DNA of 24,119 bases from CAYPKW01 sp964411425 (lineage in GTDB: Bacteria > Pseudomonadota > Alphaproteobacteria > Dongiales > Dongiaceae). The DNA is taken from positions 1-24,119 of the forward strand of contig CAYPKW010000034.1 in assembly GCA_964411425.1 (NCBI GenBank), read 5' to 3'. The notes below the pieces were generated by a model. It saw only the letters and a program-made list of their open reading frames with translations, had not been told where the DNA came from and made no database searches. The stretch's first letter is position 1. Each line of letters starts with the position of its first letter. The position numbers were made by a program, and so were the translations under genes. Positions 11,845-19,545 of this stretch are shown here, piece by piece.

Positions 11845-12443
11845 CGGACGGGCTGCGCGCCGCGGCTTCTGTCCAGCTGCAGCTCGAGGTAGTCGAGCGC
11901 CAGCCCTCGCGCCGCCTCGGGCGCGAAGCCGTCCGGTGCCACGGCGGCGCGAAACCACAGCCCGTCGAGCAAGGTGCCGAGCCCGATCGCGATGCGTTCG
12001 GCGTCGGCGGCCGTCACCAGCCGCCGCAACGCATGTTTCAGATTGCTGTGCAGCCGGCGATTGATGACGCGCTGGATGCGCGCGAAGCGCGGCGCCGCGC
12101 GCACCTGGCCGACGAAGGCAAGCCACGCCGCCACCGCGGCGGGCGTCAGTTGCTCGGGCGCGAGCCATCCGTCGATCACCACCCGCAGCCTGTCGCGCGG
12201 TTCGCTCGCCCGCTTGAGGCGCCGCACGACGGCCCGGCGCAGGTCCTCCGCCAGCGCCCGCAGGGCAGCCTCCAGCAGGTCGTCCTTGTTCTCGAAATAA
12301 TGATGCACGATGCCGGCCGAGACACCCGCGCGCGCGCTGATCCGCGACACGGTCGCATCGGCCATGCCGTCCTCGTGCAGCGCCGCGATCGTGGCCTCGA
12401 TCAACTGCCGGCGGCGTATGGCTTCCATGCCGAGCTTGGGCAT
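11841..12443 (-). CDS. betI: Choline/betaine-responsive TetR repressor BetI
   Basis: A 200-residue TetR-family repressor matching BetI from its first residues (MPKLGMEAIRRRQLIEATIAA). The helix-turn-helix is VSRISARAGVSAGIVHHYFENKDDLLEA (split here by meaning: ISARAGVS turn, then GIVHHYF recognition helix). The ligand domain has the family segments AWLAFVGQVRAAPRFARIQ and GLGTLLDGLWFRAA. BetI represses choline-to-betaine genes and is relieved by choline. Here it is divergent from a Rieske oxygenase rather than betBA, with its probable operator in the shared gap. It most likely controls the oxygenase and itself; control of the nearby betaine transporter is possible. Confidence 0.92.
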   Translation of the reverse strand: MPKLGMEAIRRRQLIEATIAALHEDGMADATVSRISARAGVSAGIVHHYFENKDDLLEAALRALAEDLRRAVVRRLKRASEPRDRLRVVIDGWLAPEQLTPAAVAAWLAFVGQVRAAPRFARIQRVINRRLHSNLKHALRRLVTAADAERIAIGLGTLLDGLWFRAAVAPDGFAPEAARGLALDYLELQLDRSRGAQPVR

Positions 12444-12464
12444 CGCCGGGGAATATTATTTTTT

Positions 12465-12493
12465 ATTGGACAGCCAATCAAGAAAAATATACG
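12465..12493 (+). promoter_or_regulatory. BetI-like operator overlapping the Rieske gene promoter
   Basis: The inverted repeat ATTGG-ACAG-CCAAT (12465-12478) lies in the AT-rich betI/oxygenase gap. A promoter for the oxygenase, TTGGAC (12466-12471), a 16-base spacer and TATACG (12488-12493), overlaps it, so a repressor bound there would block the -35 region. The half-sites resemble known BetI operators from memory. The gap is about 106 bases and would serve both divergent genes. Confidence 0.6.
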
Positions 12494-12549
12494 TCTTTCG
12501 GCCAGCGATTGACCAAGACCGCATCGTACCGCGGGAACGAGGCTTGACG

Positions 12550-13713
12550 ATGAACGGGATAGTCCCGTCCGCGCTCCACTCGCCGAACGACAAGGTGTCC
12601 CCGACGCGGCCGTTCAATGACGATCCGGCGCGTTCCTATAACCTGCCCGCGCACCACTACTACGACCCCGGCGTTTACCGGCTCGAGCAGGAGAGGATCT
12701 TCTACCGCTCCTGGATCCTCGTCTGCCACGTCGAGGGCCTGCGCGAGGTCGGCGCGTACGCGACCATGGCTGTTGGCGATCAAAACGTCATCGTCATCAG
12801 AGGCAAGGACGGCGTGCTGCGCGCCTTTTACAATGTCTGCCAGCACCGCGGGCACGAGCTGCTCAAGGGCTGCGGCAAAGCCAAGGTCATCACCTGCCCG
12901 TACCACGCCTGGAGTTACCACGCCGACGGCAGGCTAAGGACCGCGCGCGGCACCGACGACCTGCCCGACTTCGACCCGGCGCGGTTCGCCCTGAAGCCGG
13001 TGCGGCTCGAGGAGTTCTGCAACTTCGTGTTCGTCGATCTCGATGGCGAGGCGGCGCCGCTGAAGGCGCAGCTCGGCCAGCTCGAGGCCGAGATGCGCGG
13101 CTATCTGCCGGACCTCGACCGGCTCACCTTCAGCCGGCGGCTTACCTTCGACCTGAAGGCGAATTGGAAGATCGTTGTCGACAACTTCATCGAATGCTAC
13201 CACTGCGCGGTGGCGCACCCCGCCTTCGCGGAGCTCGTCGATCTGCCGAGTTACCGGACCAAGACTTATGGCATCCACTCCAGCCACCTCGGCAAGACCG
13301 GTCGGGGCGACAACTCTGCCTACAAGTTCGAGATCACGGATGAGGACCCCGGCTTCGCCGCCTGGTGGGTGTGGCCGTATCTGACCTTCTTCATTAATCC
13401 CGGCTGCGCCAACCTCATCGTCTTGCAGATGAACCCGGCGGGCCCGGAGCGGACGCTCGAGCACATCGACTTCTACTTCCTCGACAAGGAGCCGACGCCG
13501 CTCGAACAGGCCTCCATCGACTACTTCAACGACGTGCTCAACCCGGAGGACGTGGCGCTGGTGGAAAGCGTGCAGCGCGGGCTTCATTCGCGCGGCTACA
13601 ATCAGGGCCGTTACGTCGTCGACGCGGGCCGCACGCAGAACAGCGAGCACGGTCTGCACCACTTCCATGGACTGGTGCTCAGTGCGCTGGCCGGTAACGA
13701 TCTGGGCGGCTAG
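12550..13713 (+). CDS. Rieske non-haem iron oxygenase, glycine betaine/carnitine type (alpha subunit)
   Basis: A 387-residue oxygenase subunit. The Rieske [2Fe-2S] ligands are Cys97/His99 and Cys116/His119 (CQHRGH … CPYHAW). The mononuclear iron ligands are His218, His223 and probably Asp334 (NFIECYHCAVAH … NPEDVALVESVQ). Glu215 replaces the usual bridging Asp, a trait of the quaternary-amine group (CntA, GbcA and relatives). The likely reaction is oxidative N-demethylation or C-N cleavage of a betaine, in the cytoplasm. BetI next door and a betaine ABC transporter downstream support this. No reductase partner is in the window. The ATG at 12550 was chosen over an upstream frame that reads into betI's promoter. 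Its last 43 codons are duplicated at 15041. Confidence 0.88.
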   Translation: MNGIVPSALHSPNDKVSPTRPFNDDPARSYNLPAHHYYDPGVYRLEQERIFYRSWILVCHVEGLREVGAYATMAVGDQNVIVIRGKDGVLRAFYNVCQHRGHELLKGCGKAKVITCPYHAWSYHADGRLRTARGTDDLPDFDPARFALKPVRLEEFCNFVFVDLDGEAAPLKAQLGQLEAEMRGYLPDLDRLTFSRRLTFDLKANWKIVVDNFIECYHCAVAHPAFAELVDLPSYRTKTYGIHSSHLGKTGRGDNSAYKFEITDEDPGFAAWWVWPYLTFFINPGCANLIVLQMNPAGPERTLEHIDFYFLDKEPTPLEQASIDYFNDVLNPEDVALVESVQRGLHSRGYNQGRYVVDAGRTQNSEHGLHHFHGLVLSALAGNDLGG

Positions 13714-13742
13714 GCCGCGTCGCCGTTGCCGTCGCTGCGTCG

Positions 13743-14879
13743 TCAATGATTTGAGACGCGTACGTCGTTGCTAGCGAGGGAGCCGGCGGCCTTCAGCGCC
13801 GCTTCGCCCGCGGCGGCATCGCTTTCGCCCCAAAAGAAGTTCACTAGGACGAATCGATCACCGTCCGTCACCTCCAGGGCCTGATGCATCAGGGCGCAGG
13901 AGAACACCACGGCGCCACCGACCGCGGGCCGGTAGTAATTCGGGCCATACTCGGGAAAGCACAGCCCACCGCCCTTGAACCCGTCGTTCAGGTTGAGCGT
14001 CAACGCGAACCGACGATGGGCCACCAGCGGCGTGATATTGTCGCGGTGCTGGGCGAAGAATCCGCTCTCGGACGCCCGATAGCAACTAACTTTGTAACTG
14101 TCCCGGCGCGTTACCTGAAAGCTGAACGCCTTCCAGATCTCGGGCAGCACGCGCCGCTTGATCGCCCGGTCAACGGAGTGCAGCAAGTCGCCACGGAGAA
14201 ACGTGTCGGTGCGGATCTTCGTTTTTCTCTGGACGATCAAGCCGCGGCGGTTGGTGACCTCGCCCTCGACTTGCGGCGCAGCGTGGAAAAAACCGATCAG
14301 GTCGCGGCAGAGGCTGGCGTCCAGCACGTCGGGGACCGTCAGCACCGGCGCATGACAATGCACCTCGCTCGACACCCCCGTGGCAACGAGGCCTGCACTG
14401 TCGCGGATGATCCGGTGAAGCTGCGCCTCGTCATCGGCGCCCTCGTATCGCTGCACCAGTCGAAGGTTCCTGCACAGCAGGGCGGCTGAGGGCCGCGTCT
14501 CCCGCTTGCCGTCGGCCGGCGCCCCGAAGCGCCTGGATACGGCGAGATCGGCGTCCGACCAAAGCGACAACCGAATCTCCAGCCGCTGTTTCAGGGCGGC
14601 CAGCTTTTCGAGCGGTTCCGGCAGGATGAATATGAGATGGACCCTCAGGTCCTGGAATTCCCTCTTACGATTCTCGATCATCCGGAGGAATTGGTTGAGC
14701 GCGGCGTCTTCGCAGCTGGGCAGGAAGAACAGAACGCTGGGTTGGCCGGCATAGACTTGCAACTCCTGCTCATTGCCATTCGCGTCGGGCAAACTGAAGA
14801 AAGGAACGAAATCGCCGAGCGCGAGAGCCTCATTGGCCGCGCTTGCAGACGCGGGGGGCGAGGCAGCGCCGGCGGCCAT
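13743..14879 (-). CDS. Peroxiredoxin-like / 2-oxoglutarate-Fe(II) oxygenase fusion protein
   Basis: A 378-residue two-domain protein. The N-terminal part (about 20-165) is a thioredoxin-fold, AhpC/TSA-like domain (LGDFVPFFSLPDANG, then SVLFFLPSCEDAALNQF with a possible peroxidatic Cys56). The C-terminal part (about 175-350) is a prolyl-4-hydroxylase-type dioxygenase with iron ligands His278, Asp280 (FFAQHRDN) and His332, and the 2-oxoglutarate-binding Arg342 (GDRFVLVNFFW). The site residues are all present. The substrate is unknown; protein or small-molecule hydroxylation is possible. I prefer the ATG at 14879; a TTG at 14981 would add 34 unusual residues. By eye the gene is less GC-rich than its neighbours, and it sits between two copies of the Rieske 3' end, both hinting at insertion. 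Confidence 0.8.
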   Translation of the reverse strand: MAAGAASPPASASAANEALALGDFVPFFSLPDANGNEQELQVYAGQPSVLFFLPSCEDAALNQFLRMIENRKREFQDLRVHLIFILPEPLEKLAALKQRLEIRLSLWSDADLAVSRRFGAPADGKRETRPSAALLCRNLRLVQRYEGADDEAQLHRIIRDSAGLVATGVSSEVHCHAPVLTVPDVLDASLCRDLIGFFHAAPQVEGEVTNRRGLIVQRKTKIRTDTFLRGDLLHSVDRAIKRRVLPEIWKAFSFQVTRRDSYKVSCYRASESGFFAQHRDNITPLVAHRRFALTLNLNDGFKGGGLCFPEYGPNYYRPAVGGAVVFSCALMHQALEVTDGDRFVLVNFFWGESDAAAGEAALKAAGSLASNDVRVSNH

Positions 14880-15040
14880 GGGGGTCACTTGAGATTCCAC
14901 GTCGATAGGCCACGTTTCGGCCGCCGGGCATTCGCCGAACTGTGCCGGCGTGCCGTGGCGGCCAATCAAGCCGGAATCCAATTATGGCGTACACACTAAA
15001 CCGCTTGCTGCCGCAACGTCGATAGCTAATCGAATCGACC

Positions 15041-15179
15041 GCTTCATTCGCGCGGCTACAACCAGGGCCGATACGTCATCGACGCGGGCCGCACGCAGGG
15101 GAGCGAGCACGGTCTGCACCACTTCCACGGACTGGTGCTCCGCGCGCTGGCGAGTAACGATCTGGTCGGCTAGGCCGCG
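15041..15179 (+). pseudogene. Remnant: duplicated 3' end of the Rieske oxygenase gene
   Basis: Bases 15041-15180 align without gaps to 13581-13720 of the intact Rieske gene and its stop, with about 13 mismatches (roughly 91% identity). The frame still encodes the last 43 residues (LHSRGYNQGRYVIDAGRTQ … ending ALASNDLVG) and the TAG at 15171-15173, but nothing upstream continues it. Several changes are silent, so this copy diverged partly under coding constraint. It is the tail of a former second oxygenase gene, cut at 15041. Confidence 0.85.
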
Positions 15180-15211
15180 CCCGGCGCTTAGATGCCCGCC
15201 TCGGCCGCGCC

Positions 15212-15239
15212 TTGTCCGGCGGCCGCGCCATGCTATAAT
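15212..15239 (+). promoter_or_regulatory. Strong promoter of the betaine transporter operon
   Basis: TTGTCC (15212-15217), a 16-base spacer and a perfect TATAAT (15234-15239) precede the binding-protein gene. Transcription would start near 15246, leaving a leader of about 60 bases with a GGGAGG ribosome-binding site. It lies just after the Rieske remnant. I see no copy of the ATTGG-N4-CCAAT motif here. Confidence 0.65.
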
Positions 15240-15308
15240 TCCCGAAGCTAGCGACCGCCTCCGATGGATCGGGGGCGGAAAAATGCGCCATCAGCCTGGG
15301 AGGCAGTT

Positions 15309-16292
15309 ATGCGGAATTCCTTGCGTTCCATCGCGCTCGGATTGGGGTCGCTGGGTCTGGCGGCCGCCTTGAGCGCGGGCGGCCCGGCGGCCGCCGGCGT
15401 GCCGGAGAGCACCGATCCGATCAAGCTGGCCATCAACGAATGGACGGGCCAGCACATCACGACCCGCATCGCCGGCGAGATCCTGCAGCGGCTCGGCTAC
15501 AGCGTCGAATACACCACGGCAGGCTACCTGCCGCAATTCGAGGCGATCCAGGACGGCACGGTCACCGCCTCGCTCGAGATCTGGTCGAACAACGTTGGCG
15601 AGGCTTACGACGCGGCGGCGAAGAGCGGCAACGTGGAGCGTATCGGCGACCTCGGCCTCCAGGCGGGCGAAGGCTGGTACTACCCGAAGTACATGGAGGA
15701 GAGGTGTCCCGGCCTGCCCAAGTGGGAGGCGTTCGCCCAGTGCGCCGAGCTGTTCGCCACGCCGGAGACCTTTCCGCAGGGTCGTTTGCTCGACTACCCG
15801 CTCGACTGGGGCGCCCGCAACGGCGAAATCATCAAGGCATTGAACCTGCCGTTCGTCTCCGTGCCCGGCGGCAGCGAGGGCGCCCTGGTGGCCGAGTTCC
15901 GTGCCGCCGTGGAGCGTAAGGAGCCGATCGTCATCATGTTCTGGACGCCGCACTGGCTGTTTGCCCACGTGGACGCGGCCAAGGTGGAGCTGCCGGCGTT
16001 CGAACAGGCATGCATGGACGATCCGGCCTGGGGATCGAACCCGAGCGCAACCGGTGACTGCTTCGTCGCCGTGCCGATCACCTTCAAGGTCGCCTGGGTC
16101 GGCGCGAAGGACAAATGGCCGACGGCGTATCAATTCCTCAAGAACTTCCAATTGAGCGCCGAGGACCAGATCCCGCTGCTCTCCAAGGTCGATAGCGAAG
16201 GTCAGGATCTCGAGACCGTCGTGAAGGCATGGGTGGACGAGAACGAAGCGAAGTGGAAGCCGATGGTCGACGCGGCCATGGCGACGAACTGA
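15309..16292 (+). CDS. Glycine betaine/proline betaine ABC transporter substrate-binding protein
   Basis: A 327-residue periplasmic binding protein of the OpuAC/ProX type. A signal peptide covers about residues 1-29 (hydrophobic LGLGSLGLAAALSAGGPAAA). The mature start IKLAINEWTGQHITTRIAGE is typical, and many Trp and Tyr residues (for example LEIWSNN, GWYYPKYMEE, IVIMFWTPHWLF) could form the aromatic box that holds a quaternary ammonium group. Four later cysteines (in ERCPGLP, FAQCAEL, QACMDD and GDCFVA) suggest disulfides. It delivers ligand to the permease and ATPase encoded next. The stable hairpin after its stop would favour extra binding protein over the other subunits. Confidence 0.92.
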   Translation: MRNSLRSIALGLGSLGLAAALSAGGPAAAGVPESTDPIKLAINEWTGQHITTRIAGEILQRLGYSVEYTTAGYLPQFEAIQDGTVTASLEIWSNNVGEAYDAAAKSGNVERIGDLGLQAGEGWYYPKYMEERCPGLPKWEAFAQCAELFATPETFPQGRLLDYPLDWGARNGEIIKALNLPFVSVPGGSEGALVAEFRAAVERKEPIVIMFWTPHWLFAHVDAAKVELPAFEQACMDDPAWGSNPSATGDCFVAVPITFKVAWVGAKDKWPTAYQFLKNFQLSAEDQIPLLSKVDSEGQDLETVVKAWVDENEAKWKPMVDAAMATN

Positions 16293-16307
16293 TCGGCGTC
16301 GATGGGG

Positions 16308-16330
16308 AGGGGGCCGGTATCCGGCCCCTT
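16308..16330 (+). promoter_or_regulatory. Intra-operon hairpin after the binding-protein gene
   Basis: AGGGGGCCGG and CCGGCCCCTT (16308-16317 with 16321-16330) form a stem of about 10 bp, including one G-T pair, with a 3-base loop. No T-tract follows, so transcription probably continues. Such structures between binding-protein and membrane-component genes commonly protect the upstream message and raise the binding-protein share. Confidence 0.55.
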
Positions 16331-16345
16331 CCGGCTCGGGCCGCG

Positions 16346-17419
16346 ATGAACGCTACTGGTGGGGCCGCGCCGGCGCGCGAGGTGAAGTTGTCGTGCCGGC
16401 GCGTGTGGAAAGTTTACGGACCGGCCGCGGACCGGTTCTTCGGCGCCGGCAACGGCGCCGCGGCGGACCCCGACGACCTGCTCGCGCGCATTCGCGCCAG
16501 CGGCCACATCGCGGCCGCCGCCAACGTCTCCTTCGACGTGCGCGCGGGCGAAATTTTCATCATCATGGGCCTGTCGGGATCGGGTAAGTCGACCATGGTG
16601 CGCTGCCTGTCGCGCCTGGTCGAACCGACGGCGGGCGAGGTGGTGTTCAACGGCCGCGATCTCTTGAAGGCGAAGCGCCGCGAGCTAGTCGACATCCGCC
16701 GCCACAAGATGGGCATGGTGTTCCAGGGCTTCGGGCTCATGCCTCATCTCACCGTGATCGACAACGTCGCCTTTCCGCTCAAGGTGCAGGGCGTGCCGCC
16801 GGTGAAGCGCCTGCAGCGCGCCGCCGAAATGATCGAGCTGGTCGGCCTCAAGGGGCGGGAGAAGAATTTCCCGAGCCAGCTTTCCGGCGGCCAGCAGCAG
16901 CGGGTCGGCATCGCGCGCAGCCTGGCCGTCGAGCCGGAGTTGTGGTTCCTCGATGAGCCGTTCAGCGCCCTCGATCCCTTGATCCGCCGGCAGATGCAGG
17001 ACGAGTTCCTGCGCCTGCAACGCATGCTGAAGAAGACGATCGTCTTCATCACGCACGACTTCCTCGAGGCGCTGCGGCTGGGCGACCGCATCGCCATCAT
17101 GAAGGATGGCGAGGTGGTGCAGATCGGCACTGCGTCCGAGGTCGTCATGCACCCGGCCACCGACTACGTGGCCGAGTTCACCTATGACGTGCCGCGCGTC
17201 AAGGTGATCACCGCCGGGGACTGCATGGAACCGCCCGGCACCGGCATCGAGGTCGCCGGCCGCGTGCCGGTGCATCTGTCGCTGGAACGCGTATTGCCGC
17301 ATTTCTCCAAGGGCGTCTCGGTGCTGGCCTGCACCGACGAGACCGGCGCCGTATGCGGGCAATTGACCACCACAGGCGTCTTGGCCGCGCTCGCGACGAC
17401 CGAGAAAGCGGCGCAATGA
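16346..17419 (+). CDS. Glycine betaine ABC transporter ATP-binding protein (ProV/OpuAA type)
   Basis: A 357-residue ATPase. Walker A is GLSGSGKS (75-82), the Q-loop is FQGFGLMPH (about 126-134), the signature is LSGGQQQR (179-186) and Walker B is LWFLDEPFSALD (199-210), with FITHDFLEAL as the H-loop. The N-terminal insert before Walker A (DPDDLLARIRASGHIAAAAN) is typical of betaine ATPases. After the ABC domain, about 90 residues look like a single CBS-like regulatory region (MEPPGTGIEVAGRVPVHLS onwards), shorter than the two CBS domains of OpuAA. The start is the ATG at 16346; the open frame back to 16229 overlaps the binding-protein gene. Its stop overlaps the permease start as ATGA. Confidence 0.93.
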   Translation: MNATGGAAPAREVKLSCRRVWKVYGPAADRFFGAGNGAAADPDDLLARIRASGHIAAAANVSFDVRAGEIFIIMGLSGSGKSTMVRCLSRLVEPTAGEVVFNGRDLLKAKRRELVDIRRHKMGMVFQGFGLMPHLTVIDNVAFPLKVQGVPPVKRLQRAAEMIELVGLKGREKNFPSQLSGGQQQRVGIARSLAVEPELWFLDEPFSALDPLIRRQMQDEFLRLQRMLKKTIVFITHDFLEALRLGDRIAIMKDGEVVQIGTASEVVMHPATDYVAEFTYDVPRVKVITAGDCMEPPGTGIEVAGRVPVHLSLERVLPHFSKGVSVLACTDETGAVCGQLTTTGVLAALATTEKAAQ

Positions 17420-19530
17420 CCGCCATTGCAGGACTGCCGCCTGAAACGGCCGCGAGGGCCGAGCGAGGCGTCGATCCCTGGTGCCTCGCGTGGCTCGGGA
17501 TTGGGCTGTTCTCAGCGTTGTGCTTCCTCTTGCGCGGACGGTACGATTGGCTCGTCATCTACCCCGAGGCCTGGGTGCTGCCGATCGACGACGTGCTCAA
17601 CGTCGCGATGCGGCAGTTCGTGCAGTGGTTCAAGTGGCTGTTCCGCGCCGTCTCGTGGCTGCTCGAATGGCCGATGACGGGCTTGAAGGGTCTGCTCCAC
17701 TGGCTGCCCTGGCCGGTGGTCGTGGCGGCGGCGACAATCTTGGCGCACGCCGCTAACGGTTGGCGCCTCGCCCTCTTCACCCTGGCGGCGCTCCTCTACA
17801 TGGCCATCGTCGGCTACTGGGAGGAGAGCATGGTAACGCTGTCGCTGGTCGGCGTCGCGGTGCCGCTCTCGGCCGCGGCCGGCCTGTTCCTCGGCCTGTG
17901 GGGCGCGCATTCGCCGCGGGCCCGCAAGGTGATCGATCCCGCGCTCGACGTGATGCAGACGGTGCCGACCTTCGCCTACTTGACCCCGCTCATCCTCTTT
18001 CTCGGGTACGGGCCGGTGGTAGGATTGGTGGCGAGCGTCATCTTCGCCATCCCGCCGATGGTGCGCAACGTCATGGTCGGCATCGCCGGCGTGCCGGCGA
18101 GCATCGTCGATTCCGGCGAGATGTCCGGCTGCTCGTCGCGTCAGCTGACCTGGTGGGTGCAGGTGCCGGCGGCCATGCCGGCCATCATGCTGGGCCTCAA
18201 CCAGTGCGTCATGGCGGCGCTCAGCATGGTCATCATCGCGGCGATCATCGGCGGCTTCGCCGACATCGGCTGGGAGGTGCTGTCGACCCTGCGCAAGGCC
18301 GATTTCGGGCCGAGCCTGCTCGCCGGTGTGGTAATCGCGCTCCTCGCCATGGTGATGGACCGCATCAGCCGCGGCTTCAGCGCGCGGGCCGGCGAGACGC
18401 GCCTGGCTGCGGAGGGCTGGTCCTGGCGGCGCTATCCGCACGCGGCGCTGGCATTTGCCGCCATCCTTGCTCTGCTCGTCGCCGCCCAGGCGTGGCCGGC
18501 GCTGCATCACTATCCTGACGCCTGGGTCGTCTACCCGGCGGCGCCCCTCAACGAGGCGGTGCGGTACATCGTCGTCGAATGGTACGCGGCCCTCGACGCG
18601 CTGAAGAACGCGACGCTGTTCTTCTACCTGTTGCCGCTGCGCATCGGGCTCGAGAACTCGGTTCGCGCCAGCTACTGGGGCTTCGACATGTCGCCCACGG
18701 TGAGCGCGGTTTACGTCCTCGTGCTGCTCGGGCTCGGCGTCGCCGCCTATCGCCAATGGGGCTGGCGCGGCATCGTCCCGGTCGCGGTGTTCGGCGGACT
18801 TTACTACTTCGGCACCACGGGCACGCCGTGGCCGGCCTTCATGCTGGTCGTAATCGCGGCGGCGGTGGGCGTGGGCGGCTGGCGGCTCGGGCTGTTCGCC
18901 TTCCTTGCCATGCTGTTCATGTTGCTGGGCGGCGCCTGGACGCCGGCCATGTGGAGCGTCTACCTGATGATCGCGTCGGTGACGGTGGCGTTCGCATTGG
19001 GCAGCTTGATCGGGGTGTGGGCCGCGGGCAGCAACCGCGTGTCGGCGATCATGGCTCCGGTCAACGACACGCTGCAGACCATGCCGCAGTTCGTCTACCT
19101 GATTCCGATCATCATGGTGTTCAAGATCGGTGATTTCTCGGCGGTGGTGGCGATCATCGCCTACGCGATCGTGCCGGCGATCCGTTACATGGAGCAGGGG
19201 CTGCGCCAGGTGCCGGCGCCGGTGGTGGAGGCGGCCCGCTCCATCGGCTGCACCGAACGGCAGATCCTGTGGCAGGTGAAGCTGCCGATCGCCATGCCTC
19301 AGGTGATGCTGGGTCTCAACCAGACGATCATGCTCGGCATCACCATGCTGGTGATCGCCGCGCTCGTCGGCACGCGCGATCTGGGGCAGATGGTATTCGG
19401 CGCGCTCACTTCCGCCAATTTCGGGATGGGCGTGATCGCCGGTGGGTCGATCGCGCTCATGGCCATGCTGTGCGACCGCATGTTGCAGGCGTTGAGCCGG
19501 CGCCGGCGGGCAATGCTCGGCCTTGGCTGA
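17416..19530 (+). CDS. Double-length betaine ABC transporter permease (two fused ProW-like domains)
   Basis: A 704-residue integral membrane protein with two homologous permease halves. Each half ends in an EAA-type coupling loop: GEMSGCSSRQLTWWVQVPAA near residue 235 and EAARSIGCTERQILWQVKLP near 605. Each is followed by MLGLNQ and further membrane segments. Matched phrases occur in both halves (DVMQTVPTFAYLTPLILFL and DTLQTMPQFVYLIPIIMVF). ProW-type permeases normally work as homodimers of about 280-350 residues, so one fused chain would supply both halves of the channel here. It is translationally coupled to the ATPase. The two halves are diverged, so this is an old fusion, not a recent duplication. 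Confidence 0.92.
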   Translation: MTAIAGLPPETAARAERGVDPWCLAWLGIGLFSALCFLLRGRYDWLVIYPEAWVLPIDDVLNVAMRQFVQWFKWLFRAVSWLLEWPMTGLKGLLHWLPWPVVVAAATILAHAANGWRLALFTLAALLYMAIVGYWEESMVTLSLVGVAVPLSAAAGLFLGLWGAHSPRARKVIDPALDVMQTVPTFAYLTPLILFLGYGPVVGLVASVIFAIPPMVRNVMVGIAGVPASIVDSGEMSGCSSRQLTWWVQVPAAMPAIMLGLNQCVMAALSMVIIAAIIGGFADIGWEVLSTLRKADFGPSLLAGVVIALLAMVMDRISRGFSARAGETRLAAEGWSWRRYPHAALAFAAILALLVAAQAWPALHHYPDAWVVYPAAPLNEAVRYIVVEWYAALDALKNATLFFYLLPLRIGLENSVRASYWGFDMSPTVSAVYVLVLLGLGVAAYRQWGWRGIVPVAVFGGLYYFGTTGTPWPAFMLVVIAAAVGVGGWRLGLFAFLAMLFMLLGGAWTPAMWSVYLMIASVTVAFALGSLIGVWAAGSNRVSAIMAPVNDTLQTMPQFVYLIPIIMVFKIGDFSAVVAIIAYAIVPAIRYMEQGLRQVPAPVVEAARSIGCTERQILWQVKLPIAMPQVMLGLNQTIMLGITMLVIAALVGTRDLGQMVFGALTSANFGMGVIAGGSIALMAMLCDRMLQALSRRRRAMLGLG

Positions 19531-19545
19531 CCGCCGAAGGCGGTC

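Noticed and set aside
13581..15180. The two Rieske 3' ends as attachment sites of an integrated element
   Set aside because: The repeats are diverged (about 91%), and the 1.3 kb between them has no integrase or other mobility gene. Tandem duplication with replacement explains them better.
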